A DNA stretch of 64,000 nucleotides from Salinisphaera sp049568105 (GCF_049568105.1 NZ_CP145335.1:1116001-1180000), one strand, 5' to 3'. Numbered from the stretch's first letter, positions 54,244 to 63,981 are shown. The notes: generated by a model not told the origin, from the letters alone. A program made the numbers and translations.

Positions 54244-55975
54244 CGGCGAACGAGGTACGACTCGGCTCCCGACGTATGTCGACGGGCTCGATAATCTGCT
54301 CGATGGCGGGCTGCCAGATCGGCGGCTGACGCTATTGTATGGCGGCACCGGGGTGGGCAAGACCGTGTTGGCCCTGGAGGTCGTGGTCAATAATGCGATG
54401 GCCGGCCTGCCCGGGGTCGTGGTCGGGTTCGAGGAAAGCCCGGAAGAGCTGATCGACAATCACGCCTCGTTCAACTGGGAGTTGGCCGATAAAGTCGGCG
54501 ACACCATCCACTTGTTGGGCGCCCGGGTCGAAGACGAGTTCCGAGACGTCGGCCGGTTCGAAATTTCTGGCCTGCTGGCCTCGATCGAGGCCAAGATCCG
54601 CCAGACCGGGGCGCGTTGGGTGGTCATCGACGGCCTGGATGCGCTGCTCGGTACGCTCGGCGACCGGGTGGTCGCCATGCGCGAGCTGTTCCGGCTCAAG
54701 CGCTGGCTGACCGGCTGTGGCGTGGCCGTGGTCGTTACCGCCAAGCTCGACCAGCCTGATAACACTGGGGCCACGCATTTTCGCGATATGCCGTATGTCG
54801 CGGACTGCGTTGTCACGTTGCGCAATACGGTTCATGAGCGCACCTTCCGGCGCACGCTGCGTGTGGTCAAGATCCGGGGTGGGCAGAGCAGTAGCGCCGA
54901 AGTGCCGTTCGTCATCACGCCCGAGGGCGTGATCCTCGCTCGGCGCGAAAACCGACGCATGGACTACCAGGCCATCACCGAACGGATCACCACCGGTGTC
55001 GGGCGTCTGGATACGCTGCTGGACGGCGGTTATGTGCGTGGCAGCAGTATTCTGATCTCGGGCGCGCCGGGCACAGCCAAAACCACGCTTGCGGCCTCAT
55101 TCGCTGAGGCCATGGCCAAACGCGGCGAACGCGCACTGTTTATCAGCTTCGACGAGGCCGGCCCGCAGATCGCGGCCAATCTGCGCTCGGTGGGTATCGA
55201 TCTTGAAACCCAGTGCGCCGAGGGCCGGCTTGAGATCATGGGGCTGATGGCCGGCGCGACCAGCGCCGAGGCGCACTATATCGACATCCGTCGGGCAATC
55301 CAGCGGTTCGACCCACAGCACATCATCATCGATCCGATTTCAGCCTTGGCCAAAGCCGGTGGCAATCAGCTGGCTGCAGACGTGACCGAACGCCTGCTGG
55401 ATCTATCGAAAAGCCACGGGGTGACCTTCGTGTTGACGTCGCTGCTCATGGTCAAGGATCGGCTCAGCGAAGCGACCGAAAGCCATGTGTCGACGATCGC
55501 CGATGTGTGGCTCAACCTGACGTTCAACATTAACCAGGGCGAGCGCAACCGAGCGCTGACCGTGGTCAAGGGGCGGGGCATTGCGCATTCCAACCAAGTG
55601 CGAGAACTGCTACTGACCCGCGACGGCCCGGATCTGGCCGACGTCTATATCGCCAGCGGTACCGTGTTGATGGGCACGGCGCGTATCCAGAAAGAGCAGG
55701 AAGTCGAAGAGCGCCGACAGCAGGAGGTCGAAGCCTTCGAAAAGCGTCGCGGCGAGCTTGAAGAATCGATCGATCAAACTGCCGAGCAGATCACGACCTT
55801 GAGCCGAAAGCTCGAGCAGCAGCGCACTCATCTAGAGCGCTTGGACCGGCAGGAGCAAAACAATGCCCAGCGTCATGGCGACTACGCAGAGCGCCTGCTG
55901 CGCAGCCGTGGCGCCGATGCCAACGATCGGCGCTTCGTAGGCGAAGAGTACGATGGGTGGAACGGAGTTGACTGA
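54233..55975 (+). CDS. kaiC: KaiC-like two-domain ATPase with C-terminal coiled coil
   Basis: A 580-residue circadian-clock-type ATPase/kinase. The CI domain has GGTGVGKT (37-44) and FEESPEE; the CII domain has GAPGTAKT (277-284) and FDEAG. The CII phosphorylation triplet of cyanobacterial KaiC (T426/S431/T432) is preserved as T415, S420 and T421 in TESHVST. The tail (about 480-565) is a long charged coiled coil (EQEVEERRQQEVEAFEKRR, SRKLEQQRTHLERL). Such a tail in the Rhodobacter KaiC drives assembly of two hexamers. The TTG start follows AAGGA. No KaiA gene is seen. Confidence 0.88.
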   Translation: MASNGERGTTRLPTYVDGLDNLLDGGLPDRRLTLLYGGTGVGKTVLALEVVVNNAMAGLPGVVVGFEESPEELIDNHASFNWELADKVGDTIHLLGARVEDEFRDVGRFEISGLLASIEAKIRQTGARWVVIDGLDALLGTLGDRVVAMRELFRLKRWLTGCGVAVVVTAKLDQPDNTGATHFRDMPYVADCVVTLRNTVHERTFRRTLRVVKIRGGQSSSAEVPFVITPEGVILARRENRRMDYQAITERITTGVGRLDTLLDGGYVRGSSILISGAPGTAKTTLAASFAEAMAKRGERALFISFDEAGPQIAANLRSVGIDLETQCAEGRLEIMGLMAGATSAEAHYIDIRRAIQRFDPQHIIIDPISALAKAGGNQLAADVTERLLDLSKSHGVTFVLTSLLMVKDRLSEATESHVSTIADVWLNLTFNINQGERNRALTVVKGRGIAHSNQVRELLLTRDGPDLADVYIASGTVLMGTARIQKEQEVEERRQQEVEAFEKRRGELEESIDQTAEQITTLSRKLEQQRTHLERLDRQEQNNAQRHGDYAERLLRSRGADANDRRFVGEEYDGWNGVD

Positions 55976-55982
55976 GGAACGC

Positions 55983-56276
55983 GTGAGCCACGACTCGTCG
56001 AAAAAGCATATGAAAGTCCTGCTGTTCGTGGCCGGCGATTCGCCCAGTTCGCGCCGGGCCCGTCGAGCCATCATGACCCTGATGAAAGAAAACGGCGATG
56101 AGATCGACCCGGTGCTCGAGATCGTCGACGTACTGCGCGAGCCGGATCGCGCGCTGGAATCGAATCTGCTGGCCACGCCGACGTTGATCATCCATAACGG
56201 CGACGAAGTCAGCCGCTATGTTGGCGATTTGTACGACCAAGAAGAACTGGCCACGGTGCTGGCCGTCGACGAATGA
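55983..56276 (+). CDS. kaiB: KaiB-domain protein
   Basis: A 97-residue KaiB/thioredoxin-like protein that would bind KaiC. The pattern KVLLFVAGDSPSSRRARRAI, then VLEIVDVLREPDRALESNLLATPTLII, is the KaiB fold including the ATPT motif. GTG 55983 has GAGGAA just upstream, directly after the kaiC stop; an upstream ATG at 55953 would overlap kaiC. It completes a KaiB-KaiC pair behind a cyclic-di-GMP enzyme. Confidence 0.88.
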   Translation: MSHDSSKKHMKVLLFVAGDSPSSRRARRAIMTLMKENGDEIDPVLEIVDVLREPDRALESNLLATPTLIIHNGDEVSRYVGDLYDQEELATVLAVDE

Positions 56277-56461
56277 TGCGGAGTGAGGTGCTGGGCTGAA
56301 AATGCCCGGCGCCTGGTCTTTGGCCGTTTGCGTATACGGCCCGAATGCCATGATGGATCCGCCGTCGACCGTGTCATGCCCCGAGGCTAGTCGCCCCGCT
56401 ATGCGCGTGTAGCAACAGCCATGGCAGTCGCGTTGTCGCGCATATATCTCGACGCTGCCCG

Positions 56462-57301
56462 CTAAAGTGGGCGTCGGCCCAGCGTGACCCGCGGCTGCCG
56501 GCCCAGATCGGGCAGGGTCTCGATGGCCTCAAACGCTGGTTCGAGCAGGGTTCGAACCGTCGGACCCTGCTCGAAACCATGCTCCAGCATCAGATAGCCG
56601 CCGGGGCGCAGGTACGAACAGGCAGCGACCGCAATACTTGCGAGATCGGCCTGGCCTTGTTCGGCAGCCACCAGGGCACGCTGCGGCTCGTAGGTCAGCG
56701 CTGGCGCCTGCAGGTGAGGATCGCCCGAGTCGATATACGGCGGATTGGAGACGATGGCATCGAAGTTCTGGCAGGGCAGCGCGGCGAGCCAGCTGCCCTG
56801 GGCAAAGCATAGATTGGTCAGGCCCAGCCGTACGGCGTTGGCCTGCGCACAGTCGAGCGCGCCGGCATCGATATCGGTTGCCCAGATCTGCCAATGCGGG
56901 CGTTCGCTGGCCAGTGCCAGAGCGATCGCACCGCTGCCGGTGCCGAGATCGGCCACGGTGGCGGGCTGATCGTCGAGCCTTTCGAGTACGGCTTCAACCA
57001 GGGTTTCGGTATCCGGACGGGGCACGAGAACCCGGGCATCGACCTGGAGGTCGAGGGTCCAGAATCCGATCTCGCCGACCAGGTAGGCGATCGGTTCGCC
57101 CGCCAGCCGGCGTTGCAGCAGGGCATCGAGCTGCTCGAGTTCGGCTGCGGACAGGCGGCGCTCCGGGTGGGCGATGAAATCGACCGCGCCGATGCCGAGG
57201 ATATGTTCGAGTAAGCGGCGCGCATCCAGGTCGGGGCTGTCGCTGTGCGCGGCCAGCTGTTGTCGCGCACAGCGACGAGCACTGTCGAGGGTGTCGCCCA
57301 C
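56462..57301 (-). CDS. prmC: Release factor glutamine methyltransferase
   Basis: Methylates the glutamine of the GGQ motif in release factors. The 279-residue protein from GTG 57301 has the helical N-terminal domain, then VADLGTGSGAIALALA (SAM-binding) and the catalytic NPPYI motif in FDAIVSNPPYIDSGD. The start codon is 8 bp after the prfA stop. An upstream ATG (57364) would run into prfA. Pairing with prfA is universal. Confidence 0.94.
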   Translation of the reverse strand: MGDTLDSARRCARQQLAAHSDSPDLDARRLLEHILGIGAVDFIAHPERRLSAAELEQLDALLQRRLAGEPIAYLVGEIGFWTLDLQVDARVLVPRPDTETLVEAVLERLDDQPATVADLGTGSGAIALALASERPHWQIWATDIDAGALDCAQANAVRLGLTNLCFAQGSWLAALPCQNFDAIVSNPPYIDSGDPHLQAPALTYEPQRALVAAEQGQADLASIAVAACSYLRPGGYLMLEHGFEQGPTVRTLLEPAFEAIETLPDLGRQPRVTLGRRPL

Positions 57302-57308
57302 GGTCGGC

Positions 57309-58394
57309 TTAAGCGGCCCCCATCTCGGCCAATAGATCGGCCTGGTGCTCGCTGGCCAGTGCATTGACGATCTCGTCGAGATTGCCCTGCATTACATCCT
57401 CGAGCTTGTAGAGGGTGAGATTGATGCGGTGGTCGGTGACCCGGCCCTGAGGGAAGTTATAGGTCCGGATACGTTCCGAACGATCGCCGCTGCCGACCAG
57501 GCGCTTGCGGGCATCGGCCTGTTCCTGGGCCTGCTTGTCCTGCTCGGCGGTCAGTAGCTTGGTCTGGAGCAGGCTCATCGCGCGGGCGCGGTTTTTATGC
57601 TGCGAGCGTTCCTGCTGGCATTCGACCACCACGCCGGTGGGCAGGTGCGTGATCCGGATCGCCGAGTCGGTTTTGTTGACGTGCTGGCCGCCCGCGCCGG
57701 CGGCACGGAACGTATCGACACGCAGTTCGTTTGGATCGATCTTGATTGCCTCGATCTCGTTCTGCTCCGGCAGGACCGCTACGGTGCAGGCCGAGGTATG
57801 GATACGCCCCTGGGATTCGGTGGCCGGTACCCGCTGGACGCGATGTGCGCCGGATTCGAACTTCAACCGCGAAAAGGCACCGCTGCCGATCACTCGCGAA
57901 ATCACTTCCTTGTAGCCGCCGTGTTCGCCGGACGACTCGGACAGGATTTCGACCCGCCAGCCTTGTTTTTCGGCATAGGTCGAATACATCCGCAGCAGAT
58001 CGCCGGCGAACAGGGCCGCCTCGTCACCGCCGGTACCGGCCCGAATTTCCAGATACAGATTGGCGTCGTCGTTCGGATCTTTGGGGATCAGATGGCGGCG
58101 CAGGGCGGCTTCGAGTTCGCTGAGCCGTTCGCGAGCCTCGGTCAGTTCCAGCTCGGCCATCTCGCGCAACTCGGCTTCCTCCGAGTTCTCCATCTCTTCC
58201 AGATCGGCGATTTCGTCGGTCAGTTCGCGCCAGGCGCGATAGTCCGCGGCCAGCGATTCGAGCTGGGCGTATTCCTGCGACATTCGGCGGAACTTGTCCT
58301 GATCGCCGATGACCTCGGGATCGGACATGGAATGCGCCAAGTCTTCGTGGCGTTCGACCAGTTCCTCGAGTTTCGCGCGCAGAGAATCCTTCAT
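57309..58394 (-). CDS. prfA: Peptide chain release factor 1
   Basis: Recognises UAA and UAG stop codons. The 361-residue protein contains the codon-recognition motif PAT within RVPATESQGRIHTSA and the catalytic GAGGQHVNKTDSAIR. Its coiled N-terminal region (about 1-100) is typical. It forms a pair with prmC and lies beside the divergent-facing hemA. Confidence 0.97.
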   Translation of the reverse strand: MKDSLRAKLEELVERHEDLAHSMSDPEVIGDQDKFRRMSQEYAQLESLAADYRAWRELTDEIADLEEMENSEEAELREMAELELTEARERLSELEAALRRHLIPKDPNDDANLYLEIRAGTGGDEAALFAGDLLRMYSTYAEKQGWRVEILSESSGEHGGYKEVISRVIGSGAFSRLKFESGAHRVQRVPATESQGRIHTSACTVAVLPEQNEIEAIKIDPNELRVDTFRAAGAGGQHVNKTDSAIRITHLPTGVVVECQQERSQHKNRARAMSLLQTKLLTAEQDKQAQEQADARKRLVGSGDRSERIRTYNFPQGRVTDHRINLTLYKLEDVMQGNLDEIVNALASEHQADLLAEMGAA

Positions 58395-58581
58395 GATGGG
58401 TCAGGCCCGGTTGTCGGAAAAACGGACGCCGCCGGCTGGAATCGATGTGATCCCTTGGCGCGTCGCGCGCGCAGTGTAGCCGAGTTGGCGCGGCGAGCGA
58501 CACTGGCCGCGGTCGGCGCCTGTCGGCCAACCACATTCGAATCGATGGGATGGACGCTCATGCGGCCGCTGCGGGACGCGC

Positions 58582-59880
58582 TCAAGTCGCATTCGACGAG
58601 CCGGTATCGTCTTCTTCGTCATCGAGGTCGAACAATTCGCGCGCCGGGCCGAGCAGCCGTTGTTGGCGGGCGCCGACCGCTTTGCGCAGGGTGGCACTGG
58701 GAGCGTGCATGAGCTTGTTGGTCAGTCGCCGCGAGACGTCCTCGAGCACGGTCTCGGGGTCGGTGCCCCGCGCCAGTTCGCGGCGTGCCCGATCCATGAC
58801 TTCGGCTCGGTTGGCCTCGGCCGCCGCCCGCATGGCGCGGATCGTGTCGGTGGCCTGGCGGGAGTCGACCCACTCTAGATACTCGTCGATCCGGGCTTCG
58901 ATGATCTGGTCGGCCTGGGTGGCAGCCGCGGCCCGCGAGCGTTTGTTTTCGTCGATCACGCTCTGCAGGTCGTCGACCGAATACAGATAGATGTCTTCCA
59001 ACCGGGCCGCACTGGGTTCGATATCCCGGGGTACGGCCAAGTCGAGTACGAACATCGGCTTGCGACGGCGCTGGCGGAGAGCGTTTTTCAGATCGGCGGT
59101 ATGCACCAGATACCCAGGGGCGGCGGTCGAGGCGATCAACAGATCGGCTTCGGCCAGATGGGCGGGGATATCGTCGAGCGAGATTGCATAGCCGCGGTAG
59201 CGGGTAGCCAGTTCCTGGGCCTTATCGAGGCTGCGATTGGCAAAGATCATCCGGGACACGCCAATTTCGGACAGATAGCGTGCAGTCAGCTCGATGGTCT
59301 CGCCGGCGCCGATCATCATCGCGCAGGAACTGGCCACATCGGTGAAGATCTGGCGCGCCAGACTCACCCCGGCATAGGCCACCGACACCGGGTTGGCGCC
59401 GATGTCGGTGCGGCTGCGTACGGCTTTGGCGACCGTAAAGCTGTGCTCGAACAGGCGCGTGAGCAACGGGCCCGCGCCGCGTGCGGCCTGAGCCGAGCGA
59501 TAGGCGTCTTTCATCTGGCCAAGAATCTGCGGCTCGCCCAGGATCATGGAATCTAGGCCGGCGGCGACCCGCAGGCTGTGGCGCACCACATCGCGGCCGT
59601 GATGAATATAGAAACAGCCGGCCATGCTGTTGTGCTCGAGCCCGCGTTGCCGGCACAGCCATTCGCGCAGCAGGGCGTCTTCCGCATGGGTCGCGTGGTC
59701 GTCGACGATCGCGTAAAGCTCAGTGCGGTTGCAGGTCGATAGAATCGCGCCTTCCCGAATTTGGGGCAGACGCAGAAACTCGTCCAATGCACTGGCAAAC
59801 TGATCCGCCGGAAAAGCGACCGCTTCGCGAATCGACAACGGAGCGGTATGGTGATTGAGGCCCACGGTCAGCAGCGACAT
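58582..59880 (-). CDS. hemA: Glutamyl-tRNA reductase
   Basis: First committed step of tetrapyrrole synthesis, reducing Glu-tRNA to glutamate-1-semialdehyde. The 432-residue enzyme has the nucleophilic Cys in ILSTCNRTELYA (about residues 46-57), LGEPQILGQMKDAYR, and the NADPH domain MMIGAGETIELTARYL. The C-terminal acidic tail DLDDEEDDTGSSNAT is short and variable. It is divergent from the TPR-lolB operon, the common gammaproteobacterial order. Confidence 0.97.
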   Translation of the reverse strand: MSLLTVGLNHHTAPLSIREAVAFPADQFASALDEFLRLPQIREGAILSTCNRTELYAIVDDHATHAEDALLREWLCRQRGLEHNSMAGCFYIHHGRDVVRHSLRVAAGLDSMILGEPQILGQMKDAYRSAQAARGAGPLLTRLFEHSFTVAKAVRSRTDIGANPVSVAYAGVSLARQIFTDVASSCAMMIGAGETIELTARYLSEIGVSRMIFANRSLDKAQELATRYRGYAISLDDIPAHLAEADLLIASTAAPGYLVHTADLKNALRQRRRKPMFVLDLAVPRDIEPSAARLEDIYLYSVDDLQSVIDENKRSRAAAATQADQIIEARIDEYLEWVDSRQATDTIRAMRAAAEANRAEVMDRARRELARGTDPETVLEDVSRRLTNKLMHAPSATLRKAVGARQQRLLGPARELFDLDDEEDDTGSSNAT

Positions 59881-59920
59881 GGGCTCATTCTACCGTGCGC
59901 GCGATAGGTCTGGGGTATTC

Positions 59921-61681
59921 ATGATGACAAGTTCTAGGCATGCAAACTATCGACGGCGCCCCGTGCTGGCCGTCAGCGCCATACTGGCGGGCGTGCTTGG
60001 CTTGGGTGCCGGCTGGCCAGCGGCCGCGGTCGCCGACAACCCATTCGGCGATGCGTCGATCGCAGCGCCGCTGTCGTTGCGCGAGCATTTCGATGCCAAC
60101 GCCCGAGCCCGGGGCGAGTACCAGATACTGCTCGGCGAACTGGCGTTGACCGCGGGCGATACGCAGCGCGCGGCCCAGGCCTATGTGGCGGCGCTGTCGT
60201 CTTCCGAGGATCCGGCACTGGCCAAGCGAGCGACCCAGATCGCACTGGCCGCCAACCGCCATGATCTGGCTTATCGGGCTGCACAGGTCTGGGCCCAAGC
60301 CCGACCCGATGACGAACAGGCCCAGCGCGCGGCCGTGCGCCTGGCCTTCGTCAACGACGATGCAAAAGGGCTGGCACGGGCGGCCTCGGCGTTGGTCGCC
60401 AGTGCCGAGTCGTCGCGGGCCGGTTACGAAGTGCTGGCGCAGATCCTGAGCGACAAGCCGGCCAAGGCGGATTTGGCGGTCAGCGTGCTGCAGAAACTGG
60501 CCTCAGCGCATGCCGGCGATGCGGCCGCCCAGTATGCGTTGGGACGTTTAGCCTTGAATTACAATCGATTGGATGTGGCGGCCCAGGCAGCGGCCCAGGC
60601 GGTCGACACCGATCCGGGCTGGGCCGAGGCAGCACTGTTACGCACAGCGATTGACGTGCGCCAGGGCCACTTCGAGCGCGCACGTCAGCGCGTCGACGGT
60701 TTGTCCGGAAGCAAAAACGATCGAGCCCAATACCATGTCGCGCTGGCGCGCATGTTGCTGCAGGCCGGTAAGAACCAGGCCGGGCTGGATGAGTTCAAAC
60801 AGGCCGTGTCGATCGATCCCGATTTTCACGACGCACGCTACGGCCTGGGATTGGTCGCGCTGTCTCATAACGCGCTGGATACGGCCGCCACCCAGTTCCA
60901 GCAGCTTTACGAGGCCGATTCGCATCGCGATGATGCGGCCTTCTATCTCGGTGTGATCGCCGAACGTCGGGAGCAGCCGGCCAAGGCACGCGACTGGTAC
61001 GAACGCGTGACCGAAGGCGACCATGCTTTCCAGGCCGAGGTGCGGACTGCCCAGATCCGGTATCGACAAGGAGATCTGGCCGGGGCGCGCAAGCAGCTTC
61101 ACGAGCTGGCCGAACAGTATCCGGACCAGAGCGCACGATTGCATGCCGTCGAGGGCGGACTGTTGGTCGAGGCGGGGCAGCCGAAAAAAGCGTTGGCGGT
61201 CTATAATCAGGCACTGGCCGATCAGCCCGAGGATGGCGATCTGCTGTATTCACGCTCGTTGGTCTACGAGCGGCTCGGCCGGATCGAGCAGGCCAAGGCC
61301 GACCTGAAAAAGATTTTATCCAAGGACGACGACAATCCGGCGGCCTTGAACGCGCTTGGCTATTTGCTGACCAATCACGGCCACGACTATGCCGTGGCCG
61401 AGCGCTATATCCGTAAGTCGTTGGCGCAGGACCCCGACAACCCTGCGGTGCTCGATAGCCTGGGCTGGGTGGAGTACAAGCAAGGCAAGCTGACATCGGC
61501 CCGCAAGCATCTGGAGCGCGCCTACCAGGGCAGCAGCGATCCTGAGATTGCCGCGCATCTGGGTGAAGTGCGCTGGCAGCAGGGCGATCATGAGGCCGCG
61601 CGTCAGATATGGGACAAGGCAATGGCCAAGTACCCGGGCAACACGACACTCAAGCAAACCATCAAGCGGCTGAGTTCATGA
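59921..61681 (+). CDS. Exported tetratricopeptide-repeat protein
   Basis: A 586-residue TPR protein with a signal peptide (ending about AAVADN, residue 38), then about ten to twelve TPR units. Examples are LGRLALNYNRLDVAAQAA and LNALGYLLTNHGHDYAVAERYIRKSLAQDPDNPAVLDSLGW. It lies between hemA and lolB, where Pseudomonas has PA4667-type proteins. A role in envelope assembly is likely but unproven. ATG 59921 was chosen because the leader starts there. It overlaps lolB by 4 bp. Confidence 0.88.
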   Translation: MMTSSRHANYRRRPVLAVSAILAGVLGLGAGWPAAAVADNPFGDASIAAPLSLREHFDANARARGEYQILLGELALTAGDTQRAAQAYVAALSSSEDPALAKRATQIALAANRHDLAYRAAQVWAQARPDDEQAQRAAVRLAFVNDDAKGLARAASALVASAESSRAGYEVLAQILSDKPAKADLAVSVLQKLASAHAGDAAAQYALGRLALNYNRLDVAAQAAAQAVDTDPGWAEAALLRTAIDVRQGHFERARQRVDGLSGSKNDRAQYHVALARMLLQAGKNQAGLDEFKQAVSIDPDFHDARYGLGLVALSHNALDTAATQFQQLYEADSHRDDAAFYLGVIAERREQPAKARDWYERVTEGDHAFQAEVRTAQIRYRQGDLAGARKQLHELAEQYPDQSARLHAVEGGLLVEAGQPKKALAVYNQALADQPEDGDLLYSRSLVYERLGRIEQAKADLKKILSKDDDNPAALNALGYLLTNHGHDYAVAERYIRKSLAQDPDNPAVLDSLGWVEYKQGKLTSARKHLERAYQGSSDPEIAAHLGEVRWQQGDHEAARQIWDKAMAKYPGNTTLKQTIKRLSS

Positions 61682-62328
61682 GGACATTTTTATTGCTGGT
61701 CGCTATGGTGGCCTGGTTGGGCGGCTGTGCGATCATCCACGAGCCAGCGCCCAGTGAACCCGGGGTAGCCAACAGTAGCGCTTGGCAGGTGCGCCAGAAT
61801 ACTCTTGATCAGTTCTCGAATTGGTCGTTGCAGGGCCGGGTGGCGACCGGTCAGCTGCTCGGCTGGACCGGGAATCTGAGTTGGCGTGAACAGGCGCCGC
61901 GTTTCGATGTGCGCCTGGCCGGCCCGTTGGGCGCGGGCGGCATGCGCGCGCACGGCACGCTGGACCGAGTGACCATTGATACCGATGACGGTAAGCATTT
62001 CGTGACCGACGACCCGGATGCGCTGGTCGAACAGACCCTGGGCTGGTCGTTCCCGCTCGAGCCGTTGAGCTATTGGGCCCGCGGGCTGCCCGCGCCAGGC
62101 GGATACGACGAGATTTCGGTCGACGAGGCAGGGCGGCTGCGATCGCTGACGCAAGCCGGCTGGACCGTGTCGTATCTCGACTATACCCGGCCGAGCGGTG
62201 CGCCGACGGCTCTGCCCGAGCGCATCGTGCTGGATAACGGCGATACCCGTATTCGGCTGGTCGTGGATCGCTGGTTCGATCTGAAAGCGACTTCCGGGGC
62301 CGCCACCGACGCCGGTCACCAGAATTGA
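61678..62328 (+). CDS. lolB: Outer-membrane lipoprotein receptor LolB
   Basis: Accepts lipoproteins from LolA and inserts them into the outer membrane. The 216-residue protein has a lipoprotein signal ending LGGC (Cys17). The mature part has NWSLQGRVATGQLLGWTGNLSWREQ, PRFDVRLAGPLGAGG and YWARGLPAPGGYDEISVDEAGRL, typical of LolB. It starts in an ATGA overlap with the TPR gene. In many relatives the next gene is ispE. Confidence 0.94.
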   Translation: MRTFLLLVAMVAWLGGCAIIHEPAPSEPGVANSSAWQVRQNTLDQFSNWSLQGRVATGQLLGWTGNLSWREQAPRFDVRLAGPLGAGGMRAHGTLDRVTIDTDDGKHFVTDDPDALVEQTLGWSFPLEPLSYWARGLPAPGGYDEISVDEAGRLRSLTQAGWTVSYLDYTRPSGAPTALPERIVLDNGDTRIRLVVDRWFDLKATSGAATDAGHQN

Positions 62329-63509
62329 CCTGGCGAGCCAGTGCCACGGCGGCACCGAGCTCGGTGGTTACAGCAGGCAGCGATCCGCGGGTCCGGCTGG
62401 GCGGTCTGAGCTGGGCGCACTTCGTCAACGATGGGGCCGCCAATTTCCTACCGGGGGTATTGCCAGCCATTCTGGTCGGATTGCATCTGCCGATCGCCTT
62501 GGCCGGTACGTTGATGGCCGCTCTTCTGGTCGGGCAAGGATTACAGCCGTTCGTGGGCCTGATCGGCGACCGCATCGGTGGGCGCAGTCTGGTCCTGTTC
62601 GGTTTGCTGGGGTCGTCGTTGGGGGCTGGTCTCGTGGGCTGGGTGGCCAGCCCGGCAGCGCTGATTGCCGTGTTGGCCCTGATCGGCGTATCGAACGCCA
62701 TGTTTCATCCCCAGGCGCTGGCCGGGGTGCGCCAACTGGCCGATACCCGCCAGGGTTTAGCCATGTCGATTTTCTTAGTGGGCGGCGAGATCGGGCGCGG
62801 TGTATGGCCGGTTTTGGCCGGTCTGTGTGTTTCGCTGGGGGGGTTAGCCTGGCTCGGCCTGCTGGCCGTGCCCGGTCTGTTGAGCTTGGCGGTGGTGTGG
62901 TCTTGTGCGCCGGCGTTGACGCCGCGTTCGCCTCAGGCCGAGCCGATCGCCTGGCGTATCCATATCGGGCCGCTGGCGCGCTTAGTGGGCTATTGTGCGC
63001 TGCGAGCATTCGTTATCTTCTGCTCGGTCACGCTGTTGCCGCTGATGTGGTCGGCAGACGGGGGATCGCTGACCGCCGGCGCAAGCCTGATTACCGTACT
63101 GCTCGTAGTCGGCGTGTTCGGCAATCTCAGTGGTGGCTGGCTCGCTGATCGACTCGGATCGCGGGCATTGTTGATCGGATCGATGCTGATCGTCGCGCCG
63201 TGCGCGGCCGGGCTGGGCTGGGTCGACGGGATAGGACTATGGGTGTTGACCGCGGTACTGGGGATTGCGCTGTTTGCGACCCTGCCGCTGACCATCTTGA
63301 TCGCCCAGGACGTGCTGCCGGAAAACCGTTCCTTTGGTTCCGGGTTGGCGCTGGGGCTGGCCAATGCCTTGGGGGCCGTGGCCGTGATCGGCGTCGGTCC
63401 ATTGGTCGATAGCGCCGGCGCCGCGGCGGGTTTCATGCTCGCAGCAGCCGCGGCGCTGGCGGCCGCTGTCCTTGCGATATGGGTGCCGCAGCATGCCTCG
63501 AACGAATGA
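62325..63509 (+). CDS. MFS transporter (Fsr-like)
   Basis: A roughly 390-residue inner-membrane carrier of the major facilitator superfamily with about 12 hydrophobic helices. LSWAHFVNDGAANFLPGVLPAIL at the start resembles fosmidomycin-resistance type carriers, and the motif A-like loop is DRIGGRSLVLFG. The TTG start is fixed by an overlap with the lolB stop, but a GTG 13 codons later is possible. It occupies the place where ispE normally lies between lolB and tRNA-Gln. Confidence 0.8.
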   Translation: MTWRASATAAPSSVVTAGSDPRVRLGGLSWAHFVNDGAANFLPGVLPAILVGLHLPIALAGTLMAALLVGQGLQPFVGLIGDRIGGRSLVLFGLLGSSLGAGLVGWVASPAALIAVLALIGVSNAMFHPQALAGVRQLADTRQGLAMSIFLVGGEIGRGVWPVLAGLCVSLGGLAWLGLLAVPGLLSLAVVWSCAPALTPRSPQAEPIAWRIHIGPLARLVGYCALRAFVIFCSVTLLPLMWSADGGSLTAGASLITVLLVVGVFGNLSGGWLADRLGSRALLIGSMLIVAPCAAGLGWVDGIGLWVLTAVLGIALFATLPLTILIAQDVLPENRSFGSGLALGLANALGAVAVIGVGPLVDSAGAAAGFMLAAAAALAAAVLAIWVPQHASNE

Positions 63510-63848
63510 GCAGGGCCGCTGCGCTCGTCAAGTGCCCGCTACGAACCGAGCTATAGACGATATGGGCCGGCGCTGTGCGCTCGAACATCGTGCAACGAAC
63601 ACAGGCAGATCAAACCGCAGAGCTGGACGGTGGCGTGCCCAGGCGGCCGCGGCGCTCCGCTCGTCCGGCGCTTTGGACAGCCAGTAGGCCTGCGCTCGCG
63701 TACTGCGAGGCCCGTCTGCTGGGTGTTCGAGCCGGTCGGACATCCGAAAACATGCGCTTTTAATTGACACTGACCGGATTGGAAAAGAGAATACCCGCCT
63801 GATTGAGCCAGCGGTGACCGATTCATGGCGTCACGGCTGCGATTTTAC
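63510..63848. other. Intergenic region before the tRNA gene
   Basis: 339 bp without a supported gene. It contains the promoter described separately. No ispE fragment is readable in any frame. Confidence 0.5.
63764..63792 (+). promoter_or_regulatory. Candidate sigma-70 promoter of tRNA-Gln
   Basis: A perfect TTGACA (63764-63769) is followed by a 17-bp spacer and GAGAAT (63787-63792, 4 of 6 matching TATAAT). Transcription would begin about 50 bp before the tRNA gene. Confidence 0.5.
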
Positions 63849-63923
63849 TGGGGCGTAGCCAAGCGGTAAGGCATCGGGTTTTGATCCCGTGATTCGCAGG
63901 TTCGAATCCTGCCGCCCCAGCCA
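63849..63923 (+). tRNA. tRNA-Gln (anticodon UUG)
   Basis: A 75-nt gene. The acceptor arms TGGGGCG and CGCCCCA pair. The anticodon stem is CGGGT/ATCCCG with loop TTTTGAT giving anticodon TTG. The T-arm GCAGG-TTCGAAT-CCTGC is intact and CCA is encoded at the 3' end (63921-63923). It follows the hemA-lolB cluster as in many gammaproteobacteria. Confidence 0.96.
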
Positions 63924-63981
63924 TTATATTGTTCGCGAAAGCGGACACAGTGGAGTAACAGAAAGCGCAACTGGAGGTTCG

